This document shows, piece after piece, positions 18,686-27,807 of a DNA stretch of 30,567 bases. This stretch comes from Tieghemiomyces parasiticus (Eukaryota > Kickxellomycota > Dimargaritomycetes > Dimargaritales > Dimargaritaceae): the NCBI GenBank assembly GCA_027575765.1, contig JANBPT010000567.1, positions 1 to 30,567 on the forward strand, given 5' to 3'. A program made the translations under genes and the position numbers. Position 1 is the first letter of the stretch. The number at the start of each line of letters is the position of its first letter. Below the pieces are notes generated by a model. That model was not told the origin of the DNA and did not search any database. It was given only the letters and a program-made list of their open reading frames with translations.

Positions 18686-19972
18686 ATGACCGCCAACCTC
18701 CTAGCCAATGTGCAACCCTACCTCGATGCTCTTGCCCAAGCCGCGGACGCCGACCACGCCAGCAGTATTGTCGACGAGACCGCTGCGGCCCGCGGGGTGT
18801 TCGCCTTCACCGAACTCCTACACAGCCCCGCCGTCCAGCAGGTAGGGCCGGTCACTGCAATATTGTGGCTGGGGAGCGCCCTCCTCCCATCCCCTTTTTT
18901 GCCAACGCGGGCCACACACATGTTATCCAGCACGTACCGTGCGGAGAAGGCTAACGGCAATATTGTCGATCTCGGTCAACTATTGAACCCGCCCTTACCC
19001 TTTAGCTGAAAGACACGCCGGCGTATTCCCTGATCGAGTTGTTCGCCTTCGGAAATTGGCGCCAGTGGCACGGTAAGCTGCTATCCGATTAGCAATGGTA
19101 GAGGGATCGCTGGTAGCACCTAGCTGTTAGAGCCCCCCCTTTGCATCTCGCATCGACACCGAGTTACCAACCGTATTCCAATGATAACCATACATTACAA
19201 ATCCTGGACCCTCCACTATACAGACAACCACCGGAAGACCATTCCGCTCAACGCCGCTCAGGAACTGAAACTTCGACAGCTCAGCTTACTCTCGCTGGCC
19301 AATCACAGCAAGGTAAGTGGCCTTTTTCGAAGGCATTCTAATTAGCGCAGTACTCACTAGCCCAGTATCACACTTGTTTCTTGCTGATTTAACCTCATCT
19401 CCTCAATCCCAGCGTAATTTCTTAAATCCATACTCCCAACCAGACCCTCACCTACGCCAGCATGCAGCGTGAATTGGGGTTGGTGAGCACTGCTGAGTTG
19501 GAAAGCGTTATTATAGACGCGTTCTACCAAGAGATTATCCAGGGAAAACTCAGCCAGGCCCGTCAGGAGCTGGCGCTGGAGTCTGCCGTCGGCCGGGACG
19601 TTGACCTGGCTCGGGATCTGCCGAGCCTCGACGTGACGGTGACCGCCATGTAAGTTAAGCAAGAAAAAGAGAGGGTGAATGATTATTTGGGACACGCTGG
19701 TTGACGGTGGGGGTCAAATAGGTCAGTCTTGGGAGCCCGGGCGACCTTTTCCGGGTGTATAACTTGCTAACAGTTACTTCGTTTGGCAATGCACACCGGT
19801 TTACCGACCCAGGATCGACAATACTGACCGCCTCATGACAGCCCTTGACCAGAGCATCGAGGGAGCGGCAGCCTGGATCCACGAGCCGGATGGTCATGGA
19901 TACCCCGCGGATGCCGAGCAGCTCTCACTGCAAGCCCTGAACCACCTGAGCGCCCAGATCCGCCAGCCATGA
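18686..19972 (+). CDS. CSN7: COP9 signalosome subunit 7 (CSN7), five exons
   Basis: The model joins 18686-18841, 19006-19072, 19224-19312, 19444-19649 and 19813-19972 (225 aa). Introns are 131-164 bp with donors GTAGGG, GTAAGC, GTAAGT and GTAAGT, and every junction keeps frame. The product aligns block by block with CSN7. ARGVFAFTELLHSPAVQQ is followed across the first splice by YSLIELFAFGNWRQW, then LRQLSLLSLA and TLTYASMQRELGL. The winged-helix end of the PCI domain follows (VIIDAFYQEIIQGKL, then AVGRDVDL). A short C-terminal helix ends at 225. The CSN complex removes NEDD8 from cullins and so controls cullin-RING ligases. The start at 18686 is the first in-frame ATG. Human CSN7 is about 220-275 aa. 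Confidence 0.92.
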
Positions 19973-20309
19973 GAAAGCCTTATCCTCGGCTTTTCATCAG
20001 CTCATAAGGGGCTCATACAGTTGACCATCTCGGCTTGCAATACGATATACGTCAATCTTTACTAAATTCTTTCGCACATGGGCCTGCTTAACTTATCCCA
20101 CACACACCTAATCATCATGGCAGAGCATATATATCGGCCTGAATATCGAGAAAAATCAAGGTGAACTACATTGGCATTGTAATTATGGAATCATTACAAA
20201 CTAACATGACAGTTGACAGTGTAGTCAGGAATACGGCTTACATAACAGAAAGGACACATACTACTATTTTTCTTTAAAATAAAGCATAATCACCACTACC
20301 ACCCCAGCT
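19973..20309. other. Convergent 3' intergenic region
   Basis: This AT-rich tail-to-tail spacer between CSN7 and borealin contains TATATAT near 20128-20134 and an AATAAA on the plus strand near 20278. I see nothing coding. Confidence 0.45.
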
Positions 20310-22208
20310 TCAAGCCGCGCTCCGCGATGTCTTGCGGGAAGTTCGCCCCGTCCCACTCGACTTTGCGGCCGCCTTGGATTTACTCTCCTTCTTGTCACGG
20401 GCCTGAGTGTAAGAAGCCAACGCCGCCCGATCAGCGGCCCGCGCCCCACCCGACGAGGCCCGTTTACCACCTCCAGTGCCTTTAGACACCGTCGAAGTGA
20501 CCGACGAAATGGTGGAAGCGTTGGATCGTACACTGGTCGTTCGGCTGGCCTTGGCAGCCGATCCCATCGCGACGGGCAGGCTGTTATCTGCTTCGGCCAC
20601 TGACGACGCGGGAGGTGCCTGGTTTTCCTTGGCTGTGGCACGCTCGGTCGCCGTACCGCGCCGCCGCCGCTTCGCAGGTTTACCGGGTGTAAGATGGTGA
20701 CCGTTCTGGGGCCCATCATCCCCGCCATCCTCGTCCGCCGCCTTTGAACGGGCATTGCTTGCTGCGGCCGCGGCGCGGGATTTGGCTGTTTGGCGACCCG
20801 CGCCGCGCCGTCCTGCCGCACCGGTAGCAGCGCCTGATTTGCCGGCCGTTGCCTGTAGAGCCGAATTTTTTTTCGCACCACTGGCCTTGGCAGTCGGTGG
20901 TCGGCGAAGCGGGGTGTTACCGGTCGCGTCCGCAGCGGCCTGGGCGGCACGCAGGTGTAGTTGCCTGATGAGATTGGGCGATTTGAGCAGCTTGGGGGAG
21001 AAGATTGGGGTGGAGGGCGGTCGGATAGTCGTCCCGGGTGTCTTGGTGCGCGGGGTGTGGGTAACTGGTAGGCGCGTGGGCGTGCCTCCGTGGCGAGCGG
21101 TCGCCGCTGTAACCTTGCCAAGTCCCGCTGGACGCGCCGTGGCTGTAACGGGACGTGCCGAGATATTAGCCGGTACTCGGTCACCGGGCTTCTTCGTAGG
21201 TGCCACGGATGATGTCGGCAGGGTTGCCGCTGCCGGACGGCGACGAGACCCCGCGGCCGGAGGCGGTTGGAGCTCACCGTATTTCCGCTTGCGGATAAGT
21301 TCAGGAGTTACAGGTAACTTGAAGCGTTGGATGCGGCGAGCGGCCTCCTGGTGCATGTATTCGTTGACGGAGCCGCGATAGGTCAGACAAAACTCCCGCA
21401 TAGTGAGCGCCCGGACATCCTTGGGGAATACGCTGAGGTCCAGCTCGCAGCGCAATTTGAGCGACTCACGGAGCCACTGGTCGTTGGAGCGGAGCCGCTG
21501 GGCGCGGTCGTTGACTGGTAGGTGAGGGAGGCAGTGGCACGGGTAGGACGGGGAGAGGTTAGCGGTGGGGTCTAGGTATGTCCAGCGCCGGCCTTCCGCC
21601 TCGCTAGATCAGACAGTTTTGATTATAAACGCAGGGACACACTTACCTTCGAATTCTAAGTTCTCCAACATTGCCCGCTTCTCCGCGTCGGTTAACTTCT
21701 TAGGTGCCTGCCTCGACTCGTTCATGTTAACCATACTGCGGTTAAACGTCGACGTGGTCGACTCTGACGGCTTAAACAGCGATGTCGATTGCTGTTGCTG
21801 ACCTTGATCCTCAGTCGGTCGGGCCCCGAAAGTCGCCATACCACCGGACAGCGGCGCCGTAGCCACTGCGATGGGCGAAAGGAAGACTGTTCCGGTGTTG
21901 AGAATTGAATGGGGGCCATTGTCCGCATAGGATAATTCGGCAGTATCCATACGCACGCCAGCGTCGGAGTCAGCACCGACAGTGGAAGGGTAGTTGGACG
22001 GAAGGGGCCGTGGGTGAGACCGGGCGGCACGAACAGCGAGGGTACGGTCATTGTCGTCTGAGGTTTGAGTGGTAGAGCTGGACCCGGCATGCTGAGCGGA
22101 GGCCAGTCGAGCAGGGGGTGGTAGAGAGCCGCGATCGGAGGAGGTGGAAGCGGCCGAATCAACGTCGGTGTCGCTGCCGACGGAGTGAAGAACCCGTCTG
22201 TTGCGCAT
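20310..22208 (-). CDS. Borealin/Nbl1-like chromosomal passenger complex subunit, two exons
   Basis: The minus-strand model joins 22208-21647 and 21514-20310 (588 aa). The donor is GTAAGT, the acceptor CTACCAG and the intron 132 bp. Splicing rebuilds the borealin N-terminal signature. KKLTDAEKRAMLENLEFE (about 170-187) is joined to NDRAQRLRSN, and RESLKLRCELDLSVFPKDVR follows with LTMREFCLTYRGSVNEY. This corresponds to the helix that bundles with survivin and INCENP. Borealin targets Aurora B to centromeres and the spindle midzone. Two features are unusual. About 170 disordered Ser/Thr-rich residues precede the domain. The C-terminal 300 residues are Ala/Lys/Arg/Pro-rich and very basic, which suits DNA or microtubule binding. 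Yeast Nbl1 is only about 70 aa. An overlapping long open frame in another register (21277-20264) is a shadow. Confidence 0.82.
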
Positions 22209-22956
22209 CGTCGGAGTTATGGGATGACAGAACAGGCTAGTAACGTAGGAAGTGCGATGAAAAGAGAATATGGCGAACTAGTCCGGCAAACAAAGGTTGT
22301 TATGAGAAGGTGCGTCGGGGATGAGAGGGCATTAAGAATCCATAACATAATGGTGCCCGGTGAGGTTGTGGGCAAAAGTAGCTGGCGCCTAAACACGGGC
22401 AGAATATCGTTAGGCGCCGAGGCTGGAATCTGAGGTATTGGAGTTCGGATATGGTGCGGATACATTCGGAATGGGCAGTGATAGGGGATAGACCTCAATG
22501 GAGATGCTAAAGTTAACCATCGGTCACGGTCTTTTGTGTGTGTGTGGCCAACCCTACTATCGATGGGCTGCGTGCGGGGGAGGAACGTAAACAAACCTGC
22601 CTGTTCATTACTGGTTCGGGCCTTTTCTCATCAGTGTGGACCAACTGTTTCTGCACCCAGTGATTTCCCAGCACCTAATGCGATTTACTTTCGGCTATCG
22701 CCACTTTCTTGGTATCGATTTAGGAACTGGTGTATGGTGTATTTGACGAACTACCCCCACCCAGACCCAATTCTTTATTTTGAAATGGTGGGGATAGCCA
22801 TCAGCTTTTGAAGTGGGGGATAAACACTATTTATAAAGGGGCTAAAATGTCCGTGGTGGTTTGTGAAAGAACAATATCAAAAGTATGAATTATCAGTTAA
22901 GAAAAGAGACGCAGGGAGAATGTCATGATTGAAATAATCTCGACAAATATGCTAGC
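22209..22956. other. Intergenic region: borealin promoter and bHLH 3' flank
   Basis: No ATG-initiated gene of convincing composition is present. A TTTATAAAG box lies at about 22829-22837 on the plus strand and has no obvious gene to serve. A TG repeat of four units lies at 22533-22542. Confidence 0.4.
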
Positions 22957-25416
22957 CTAGCCGTCATCATCGTCATCTTCGCCGTCACTTGCGGAGCCCA
23001 CATCAGCCGCTGCGCCACTACTCCCCTCCGGTGATAGCCCTATCGTCCTGGCCTCTTCCTCCTCCTCATCGTCTTCGGGGAGCCCCAGTTGTACCCGCAA
23101 CCGCCTCAATTCTCCACGGTCGCGCTCGTGCTGAGCCTCGAGGGCAACGATATAATCTGCGGCCTTATTAAGGATGTACACCTTGCTAATCAATTTTTCG
23201 TCGAGGTGCGGCACGCGGGACTTAAGGTTATCAAAACACATCTTGAGCGAATCGCGGCGTTTCTGCTCAGCAGCCTTGTGGCTCGAACGCCGTTGTTCGA
23301 GGCCGAGGTGGAGGTGGCGGTTATAGGTGAGGCCTAAGAGCTGGGAGTCTCCTGACATCATGTTCTGGTAATTGCTGCGTTCGGCAAGGCGCTGCGCAAT
23401 CTGGTTGGCTGACAAACCAGGGAAGGCACTGCCACCGCCGGTGCCGCTTGGGCCGTGCACGGGCTTGGGAAGAGGCGATATCGGAATTCGAGGGCCGCGG
23501 TTTGCGCCGGTCTTCGCCGGGGACGGGCCGAGACCCCGCGGGGTGAGCGGTACAGGGGCAGTGCGGCCCCCATTTCCGCCACTACTCTGGGCGGAGAGGG
23601 CTGGCGAGGGGCCGGGACGCAGTGCGGCCGGGGAGGCTGGCGGCGGACCACCTACCGAGGCAGATGAAACTACAAACGAGGGGGGAACGGTTGCAGCCGA
23701 CTTAGAGGCCGTTAGGTCCCGGATTGGGGCGAGGGCCAGAAGATTCGCGCTCGTAGATGTGGTAGTCGGCTGACAGCGCGCCTTAGCCACAGTGGGCCTG
23801 GAAGCAACTCGAATCCGCCGGCCTTTCTTCTCGGTCGGCCAGGGGCTGCTCCCGGCCGTCTGGTTCGGCGGAGCAGGGCGTTCTCTACCAGCGGCTGCTT
23901 GTCCCGGCCTGGTAGTCGCGCTGAGCGGGGAGGATGGCTCGACAGCGGGTGGGGAAACACTTGACTCTGGGGTACTAGGCGAGTCGGAGTGCGGTAGCTG
24001 GATCTGCATGAGCGAGGCCGGGGTGGCCGGGGTAATGCTGGCGGTGGCAGTAGCGTCGACAGTTTTCCCAGCAATAAATTCCACGGTCGACGGCAGCGGC
24101 AGTGGGGGAATCTGGGCCGGTTCCGGTAAAGGGGCTGGCAGGGTGCTCGCATCGGCCGTCTGGCGAGAGTTGACCGAACCTCGTGCCCCGTGTTGCGGAT
24201 TGCGGGATGGCGCAGAGTCCACGCTGGGCGGTCCCATGGCCGATGGGAAAGGTGCCGGTGGAGTCGAGGCTGCCTGGTTGAACAGCAGTGAACCAATATC
24301 GGTCGGGTTCTGGGCTGGTGTAGCCGAGAGACTGGGGCTACCGAGCGAGAAATCCATGGCCTGGACCCCGGGCATCGGCTGGAACGCTGGACTCGCATTA
24401 TCCGACATAAGCATGGCCGGGGAGCACAGGAGGCCGGGGCTGGTCAGAGTGAGATTGGCCAGCGCCTGAGCCTGGGCCTCATTCTGTTGCCATGGGCTCC
24501 ACTGGCCGGGGTCGAACAGAAACGGCGAGTGCAAGAGTGCGCTACCCAGATCACCGGGGTGCACAAGTGGCGAGCTTTGCAGGTACGAAGGGTGAGTATC
24601 CAGCCCCGGTACGAAACGTGGTGTATTCTGTAGTGAAGATGCCTGGGAAGAGGTCCCGGGGTGCACGCGAGGACGGGGACCGCCGGAGGCTCGTCCGGAG
24701 GAACGGGTCGAAGTTACTCGATGGTCAGCCGGGGTCGAAGCGGTCATCATTGGTGTCTTAAAAGAGATTGGGCGCTTGGACGGGGACATGGTGTATTCGG
24801 CAGCACCGGTCTGGGCGGGAGAGCGGAGAGTTTCGAGCGTCGCATCTGCCTCGGGCCGCTGGCGTTTCCTCGCTGAAGACGAGGTCGATACCGACGGGGC
24901 AGTCTTTGCCGACCTGGGCATAGGGATGGCAGCCTCCGGGAGCAGCGTAGGGGACATGGCTGGCGGCCCGGATGTGCTCAAGTGGGCGGGGAAAGTTGAG
25001 TCAGTCCCACCAGGGGTATCGGGGGGCCCATTGGTAGGACACGGCGGGAGTGTGATGGTCGGATAGAGTCCCGTACTAAGCGGGGTGAGCGGCAAGCCCG
25101 TCTGGGACTGGATCATGCCCTGGAGCTGGCGAAGCAGAGGGTAGTTACCCGTGGTCTGGGCCTTGTGAAGGACGGCTTGGAGCTGTTCGAGCAGCTGGGT
25201 GGTCGGCGGACTCAGCGGGCGCTCCTTTCCAGCTTGAGGGTGGGGTGCTGCCGTCCTCGCCGGGGCCTGGGGTGGGCCTGGTGCGGGATTTGGGGTCAGT
25301 TGGGAGAGGTCAAACGGGAGCTGCCCACCGCTATTGTGTAGCAGGTCGTTCAGGTCGAAACCAAGGTCCTCTAATGACAGCCCGTTGAACATGGCGTTGT
25401 CGTGAGAAGGATTCAT
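22957..25416 (-). CDS. Basic helix-loop-helix transcription factor (class B, E-box type)
   Basis: This is an intronless 819-aa minus-strand protein. The N-terminus (about 13-28) has an acidic/hydrophobic stretch, LSLEDLGFDLNDLLH, that looks like a transactivation motif. A long Pro/Ser/Thr/Ala-rich disordered region follows. The bHLH domain lies at about 709-762. Its basic region SSHKAAEQKRRDSL has the His713/Glu717/Arg721 triad of factors that bind CACGTG. Helix 1 (KMCFDNLKSRVPHL), a short loop and helix 2 (SKVYILNKAADYIVALE) follow. Helix 2 runs on as a possible leucine-zipper or coiled coil (ELRRLRVQLG), then a very acidic tail (DDEEEEE and EDDDDDG). Myc/Max, USF, Pho4 and Ino-type fungal factors share this layout. 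The specific orthologue cannot be named. No membrane helices are seen, so it is not SREBP-like. Confidence 0.88.
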   Translation of the reverse strand: MNPSHDNAMFNGLSLEDLGFDLNDLLHNSGGQLPFDLSQLTPNPAPGPPQAPARTAAPHPQAGKERPLSPPTTQLLEQLQAVLHKAQTTGNYPLLRQLQGMIQSQTGLPLTPLSTGLYPTITLPPCPTNGPPDTPGGTDSTFPAHLSTSGPPAMSPTLLPEAAIPMPRSAKTAPSVSTSSSARKRQRPEADATLETLRSPAQTGAAEYTMSPSKRPISFKTPMMTASTPADHRVTSTRSSGRASGGPRPRVHPGTSSQASSLQNTPRFVPGLDTHPSYLQSSPLVHPGDLGSALLHSPFLFDPGQWSPWQQNEAQAQALANLTLTSPGLLCSPAMLMSDNASPAFQPMPGVQAMDFSLGSPSLSATPAQNPTDIGSLLFNQAASTPPAPFPSAMGPPSVDSAPSRNPQHGARGSVNSRQTADASTLPAPLPEPAQIPPLPLPSTVEFIAGKTVDATATASITPATPASLMQIQLPHSDSPSTPESSVSPPAVEPSSPLSATTRPGQAAAGRERPAPPNQTAGSSPWPTEKKGRRIRVASRPTVAKARCQPTTTSTSANLLALAPIRDLTASKSAATVPPSFVVSSASVGGPPPASPAALRPGPSPALSAQSSGGNGGRTAPVPLTPRGLGPSPAKTGANRGPRIPISPLPKPVHGPSGTGGGSAFPGLSANQIAQRLAERSNYQNMMSGDSQLLGLTYNRHLHLGLEQRRSSHKAAEQKRRDSLKMCFDNLKSRVPHLDEKLISKVYILNKAADYIVALEAQHERDRGELRRLRVQLGLPEDDEEEEEARTIGLSPEGSSGAAADVGSASDGEDDDDDG

Positions 25417-25665
25417 GGCCGGAGGAAGGGGTGGGTTGGTTCACACCGCCACGGAGAAACGAAGAAAGCGGGTCAATGCAACTTCTGGTTGGGCCCTGGG
25501 GAGTGAAAGAAATGTGGAGGGACTCGGCCACCCGTGTCCGGACAGAGGGAAATTTGCCAAAGGGGGGTTGGGGAGGAAAGTAAGAAATTTATTTAATGGA
25601 GGGTGGGGCCACACATTTACCTTGGCGATGGGGAAGGTGGTACTGGAGGGTGAGACAATGAAGGC
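25417..25665. other. Short spacer upstream of the bHLH gene
   Basis: The plus strand is purine-rich, so the bHLH gene's own strand is pyrimidine-rich before its ATG. No TATA box is seen. Confidence 0.4.
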
Positions 25666-26231
25666 CTACGCGGGCCGTCTCGTGAGAGGCTGCCGCCTGT
25701 CAATGGTGCGACCAGTCAAAGTGAGCGAAGGATAGACGGTGTCGACCTGTTTGGTGGTTGCAAGAACCGGGCCACCCCAGAGCGTACGAGAGGGGGGACG
25801 GGATGTACCCCCAGGGTTGGGTAGTAGGTCGTCCACGACTTTAGCGCACGGAATAACGAGAACCTCGGTGACTGGTGAGCTGTAGAGGGTGTGGGGAAGA
25901 GTCAGAGTGTCAAGGGATACTGTGGGTTGCTGGGGAGGGGCACGTGCCCAGGGTGGCCAGTGCGTTGGCAAAGACGCCGGCAGCAGGTGGTGATAGAGGT
26001 AGCGTCCGGGCCTGACAGGACTGGCCTGTTCCTTGAGAAATGGTAATTTGGAGGCCTAATGCGTGTGGGGGCCGTTGCTAGTTTAGGCATTTAAAGTAGG
26101 GTTACTGGGAATGAGTGAGAATCGCCCTATGGTTACCTAAAAAGTAGGCCCATGCTGACGAGAGGGGCCGAGTGCAAAGGATGGAAGGTTGGGCTGACTG
26201 CGGTGCGTACAGTCAAACGGAGTGGAGACAT
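25666..26231 (-). CDS. Candidate two-exon protein with a presequence-like N-terminus
   Basis: On the minus strand an ATG at 26231 opens MSPLRLTVRTAVSPTFHPLH, a basic amphipathic start with no acidic residue, like a mitochondrial presequence. It runs to an AG|GTAACC donor (exon 26231-26137, phase 2). Two nearby acceptors, CTGTCAG (exon from 26011) and GGCCAG (exon from 26020), both restore one open frame to a TAG at 25668-25666. The product is 146 or 149 aa and includes RPGRYLYHHLLPASLPTHW and SSPVTEVLVIPCAKVVDDLL. The intron (125 or 116 bp) fits local sizes. I recognise no family; a mitochondrial ribosomal or assembly protein is one guess. The donor is weaker than elsewhere in the window. Confidence 0.35.
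25938..25949. promoter_or_regulatory. GGGCACGTGCCC palindromic E-box upstream of the bHLH gene
   Basis: This is a perfect 12-bp palindrome centred on CACGTG, 520-535 bp upstream of the ATG of a bHLH gene whose basic region predicts CACGTG binding. That would allow autoregulation. However, the site also falls inside the second exon of the candidate gene at 25666-26231, where it encodes Trp-Ala-Arg-Ala. Confidence 0.35.
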
Positions 26232-26534
26232 TATGGGAATCAGCACGGAAAAAAATATAATACACGTCTCAAAATCAAACCGTCGTTGTAGCTTGACTCT
26301 GACTTCCAGAGTACATCAAAGGGTCAAGCAAAGGTGTACTACTCCCCTCTCTGTTGTGGTGACCTCCGCCGAGACAAGCGTGGCGGCGGTCTAGGCAGGC
26401 CCATTGGCCGGCCGACACCCTACAGGCCACCACTTCCACTACCGCTGTGTTTACACGTCATTGAATAACTTACCCACTGCGCCCACCGGCCTTGAAATTC
26501 ATTTAGATAACTTTCACCCCCCCCCTCGCCCACG
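26232..26534. other. Intergenic, nothing firm
   Basis: This lies between two oppositely oriented candidate genes. A minus-strand ATG at 26502 reaches a GTAAGT donor (26473-26468) after 29 nt, but I found no partner exon. Before 26535 the plus strand has a poly-C run (26517-26525). Confidence 0.3.
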
Positions 26535-26648
26535 ATGCCCGTTTCCCTCCCAAAATTTAACAGCCAAGCATCCCCTTACGGGAAAGGCGGGACGATTAGA
26601 TTCATTAGGAAACGGAACGCCAACAGACACTTCGCCTTCAATACATTC
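26535..26648 (+). CDS. Candidate first exon of an unidentified small gene
   Basis: An ATG at 26535, after a C-rich leader, opens 38 codons that stop exactly at a consensus GTAAGT donor (26649). The residues include GGTIRFIRKRNANRHFAFN, basic and without a signal peptide. Two second exons are possible. With the CAG at 26811 the protein ends after 54 aa. With the TTCTTTTGGTACAG acceptor at 26891 (better pyrimidine tract) a 77-codon frame runs to a stop just before 27124. I could not decide between them and recognise no family. Confidence 0.25.
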
Positions 26649-26951
26649 GTAAGTCGTGAGCCGATAGCCACAAGGAAGGGTAAAAGTAAACCAAACTGGT
26701 GTGGAGAAGTTACTCCCGTTGCTGTGGTTAGCGCATCGCCGACCACTTTCACAAGCCAGTCTGATATCCGCGGGGGGAGGGACTGGTAAGCTTCCATAGC
26801 ATTGAACCCAGCATTACCAAGCCGACACCAGACACAGTACCGTTGCGCGGGATGCTAGGTAGGTTACATGACTTGCTTCTTTTGGTACAGCCATACCCTC
26901 CCTCCATCTCTTTAATAATATACCCAATCGACCAATCCGATGGAAGGGGAC

Positions 26952-26958
26952 TATATAG
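26952..26958 (+). promoter_or_regulatory. TATA-like box
   Basis: TATATAG lies 166 bp before the ATG at 27124. It would overlap the alternative second exon of the candidate gene at 26535, so the two readings compete. Confidence 0.25.
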
Positions 26959-27123
26959 CCAGCCACACTCCGTTCAGCGTGGTGCCTGCCCGTGGGGATT
27001 ATGTGGAACTAGGACCTTATTCAGCTACCCCACCACCTATGTTCCCATACCAATGCAGCCCAACCCCCGCAGAGTAAACCCAAACCATTGCGTTCCACCT
27101 GGTATCGGTCACAACGATCGATA

Positions 27124-27511
27124 ATGAATGCGAAGCTATCTACAAGTTTCTACTCTCTGAAGGGCTACGATATCCTTAGTTTTAAGGGGCAGGAAGTCGC
27201 GTCAATCCGAAGAAAATTGCCCAATGGCCGAGCGATCCTTATGACTTGTCCACACTTGGCCGCCACCACGTGGGTAGGGAATTGGACCCTGATTGGCGGA
27301 TCACTTTATTTTTTCTCAATGGTAATACTCAGTCCATAACTATAATTCTGGATCCTGAATTGCGCAAGGTTTCCCACTCCATTTATTAACTGATCTCTAT
27401 ATGATATGCCAGGGCGGACTCCTAGCCTACGTGAGCACATTAGGTTGCCTGCCAGTGAAGAACCGTGGGGACATTTTGGACTACCGTTGCGGTTTTTATA
27501 ATGCGCTCTAA
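27124..27511 (+). CDS. Candidate small two-exon gene of unknown function
   Basis: The model joins 27124-27273 and 27413-27511 (82 aa). A GTAGGG donor, the same type as the first CSN7 intron, follows a Trp codon. The acceptor is ATATGCCAG and the intron is 139 bp. Exon 1 includes STSFYSLKGYDILSFKGQEV and exon 2 GGLLAYVSTLGCLPVKNRGD, in matching phase 0. A later donor (GTAATA at 27322) keeps the same frame and adds 16 hydrophobic residues, giving a possible membrane segment. No family is recognised; a faint likeness to the start of glutathione peroxidases is not supported by any catalytic motif. Confidence 0.3.
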
Positions 27512-27585
27512 TTCATTGAGGGTCTGTTGTGGACAGGCGGCGGGGATAGGGTGCTTGAATTTACAAATACTCCATCTCGTTTAAA

Positions 27586-27807
27586 ATGTCCTCCAGCACC
27601 ATTGCCCCTAAGGACACTCCTACAATATGCCTTAATAAGTACACCCAAGCGCTGCAAGGCGGCCCTTTTTCTCTACTACGCGCCCCCATCCGCCATTACC
27701 TCTCGCAATCGTGCCCCTCAAGGCAATACCTCGCCTTAATGAACCAAGCCCGTCTCGTCACTGACTCATTAGACTCCCCTCCCCTCAGGTTACCCCGTGG
27801 TCACTAG
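27586..27807 (+). CDS. Weak small-ORF candidate, 73 aa
   Basis: An ATG at 27586 opens 73 codons with no intron signal. A TTTATAAT sequence lies about 85 bp upstream, inside the second exon of the preceding candidate. The product is basic with two cysteines and includes MSSSTIAPKDTPTICLNKYT. It has no signal peptide, membrane helix or known family. It may be chance. Confidence 0.22.
   Translation: MSSSTIAPKDTPTICLNKYTQALQGGPFSLLRAPIRHYLSQSCPSRQYLALMNQARLVTDSLDSPPLRLPRGH

Noticed and set aside
20264..21277. 337-codon minus-strand frame overlapping borealin
   Set aside because: This Arg/Pro-rich frame-shifted shadow of the GC-rich borealin exon lacks any domain.
22217..22594. 125-codon minus-strand frame upstream of borealin
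   Set aside because: It starts at TTG, lies in the borealin promoter and has no recognisable domain.
27124..27273. Glutathione peroxidase-like start (SFYSLKGYDI)
   Set aside because: The catalytic Cys/Sec block and the rest of the fold are missing; the likeness covers only about ten residues.
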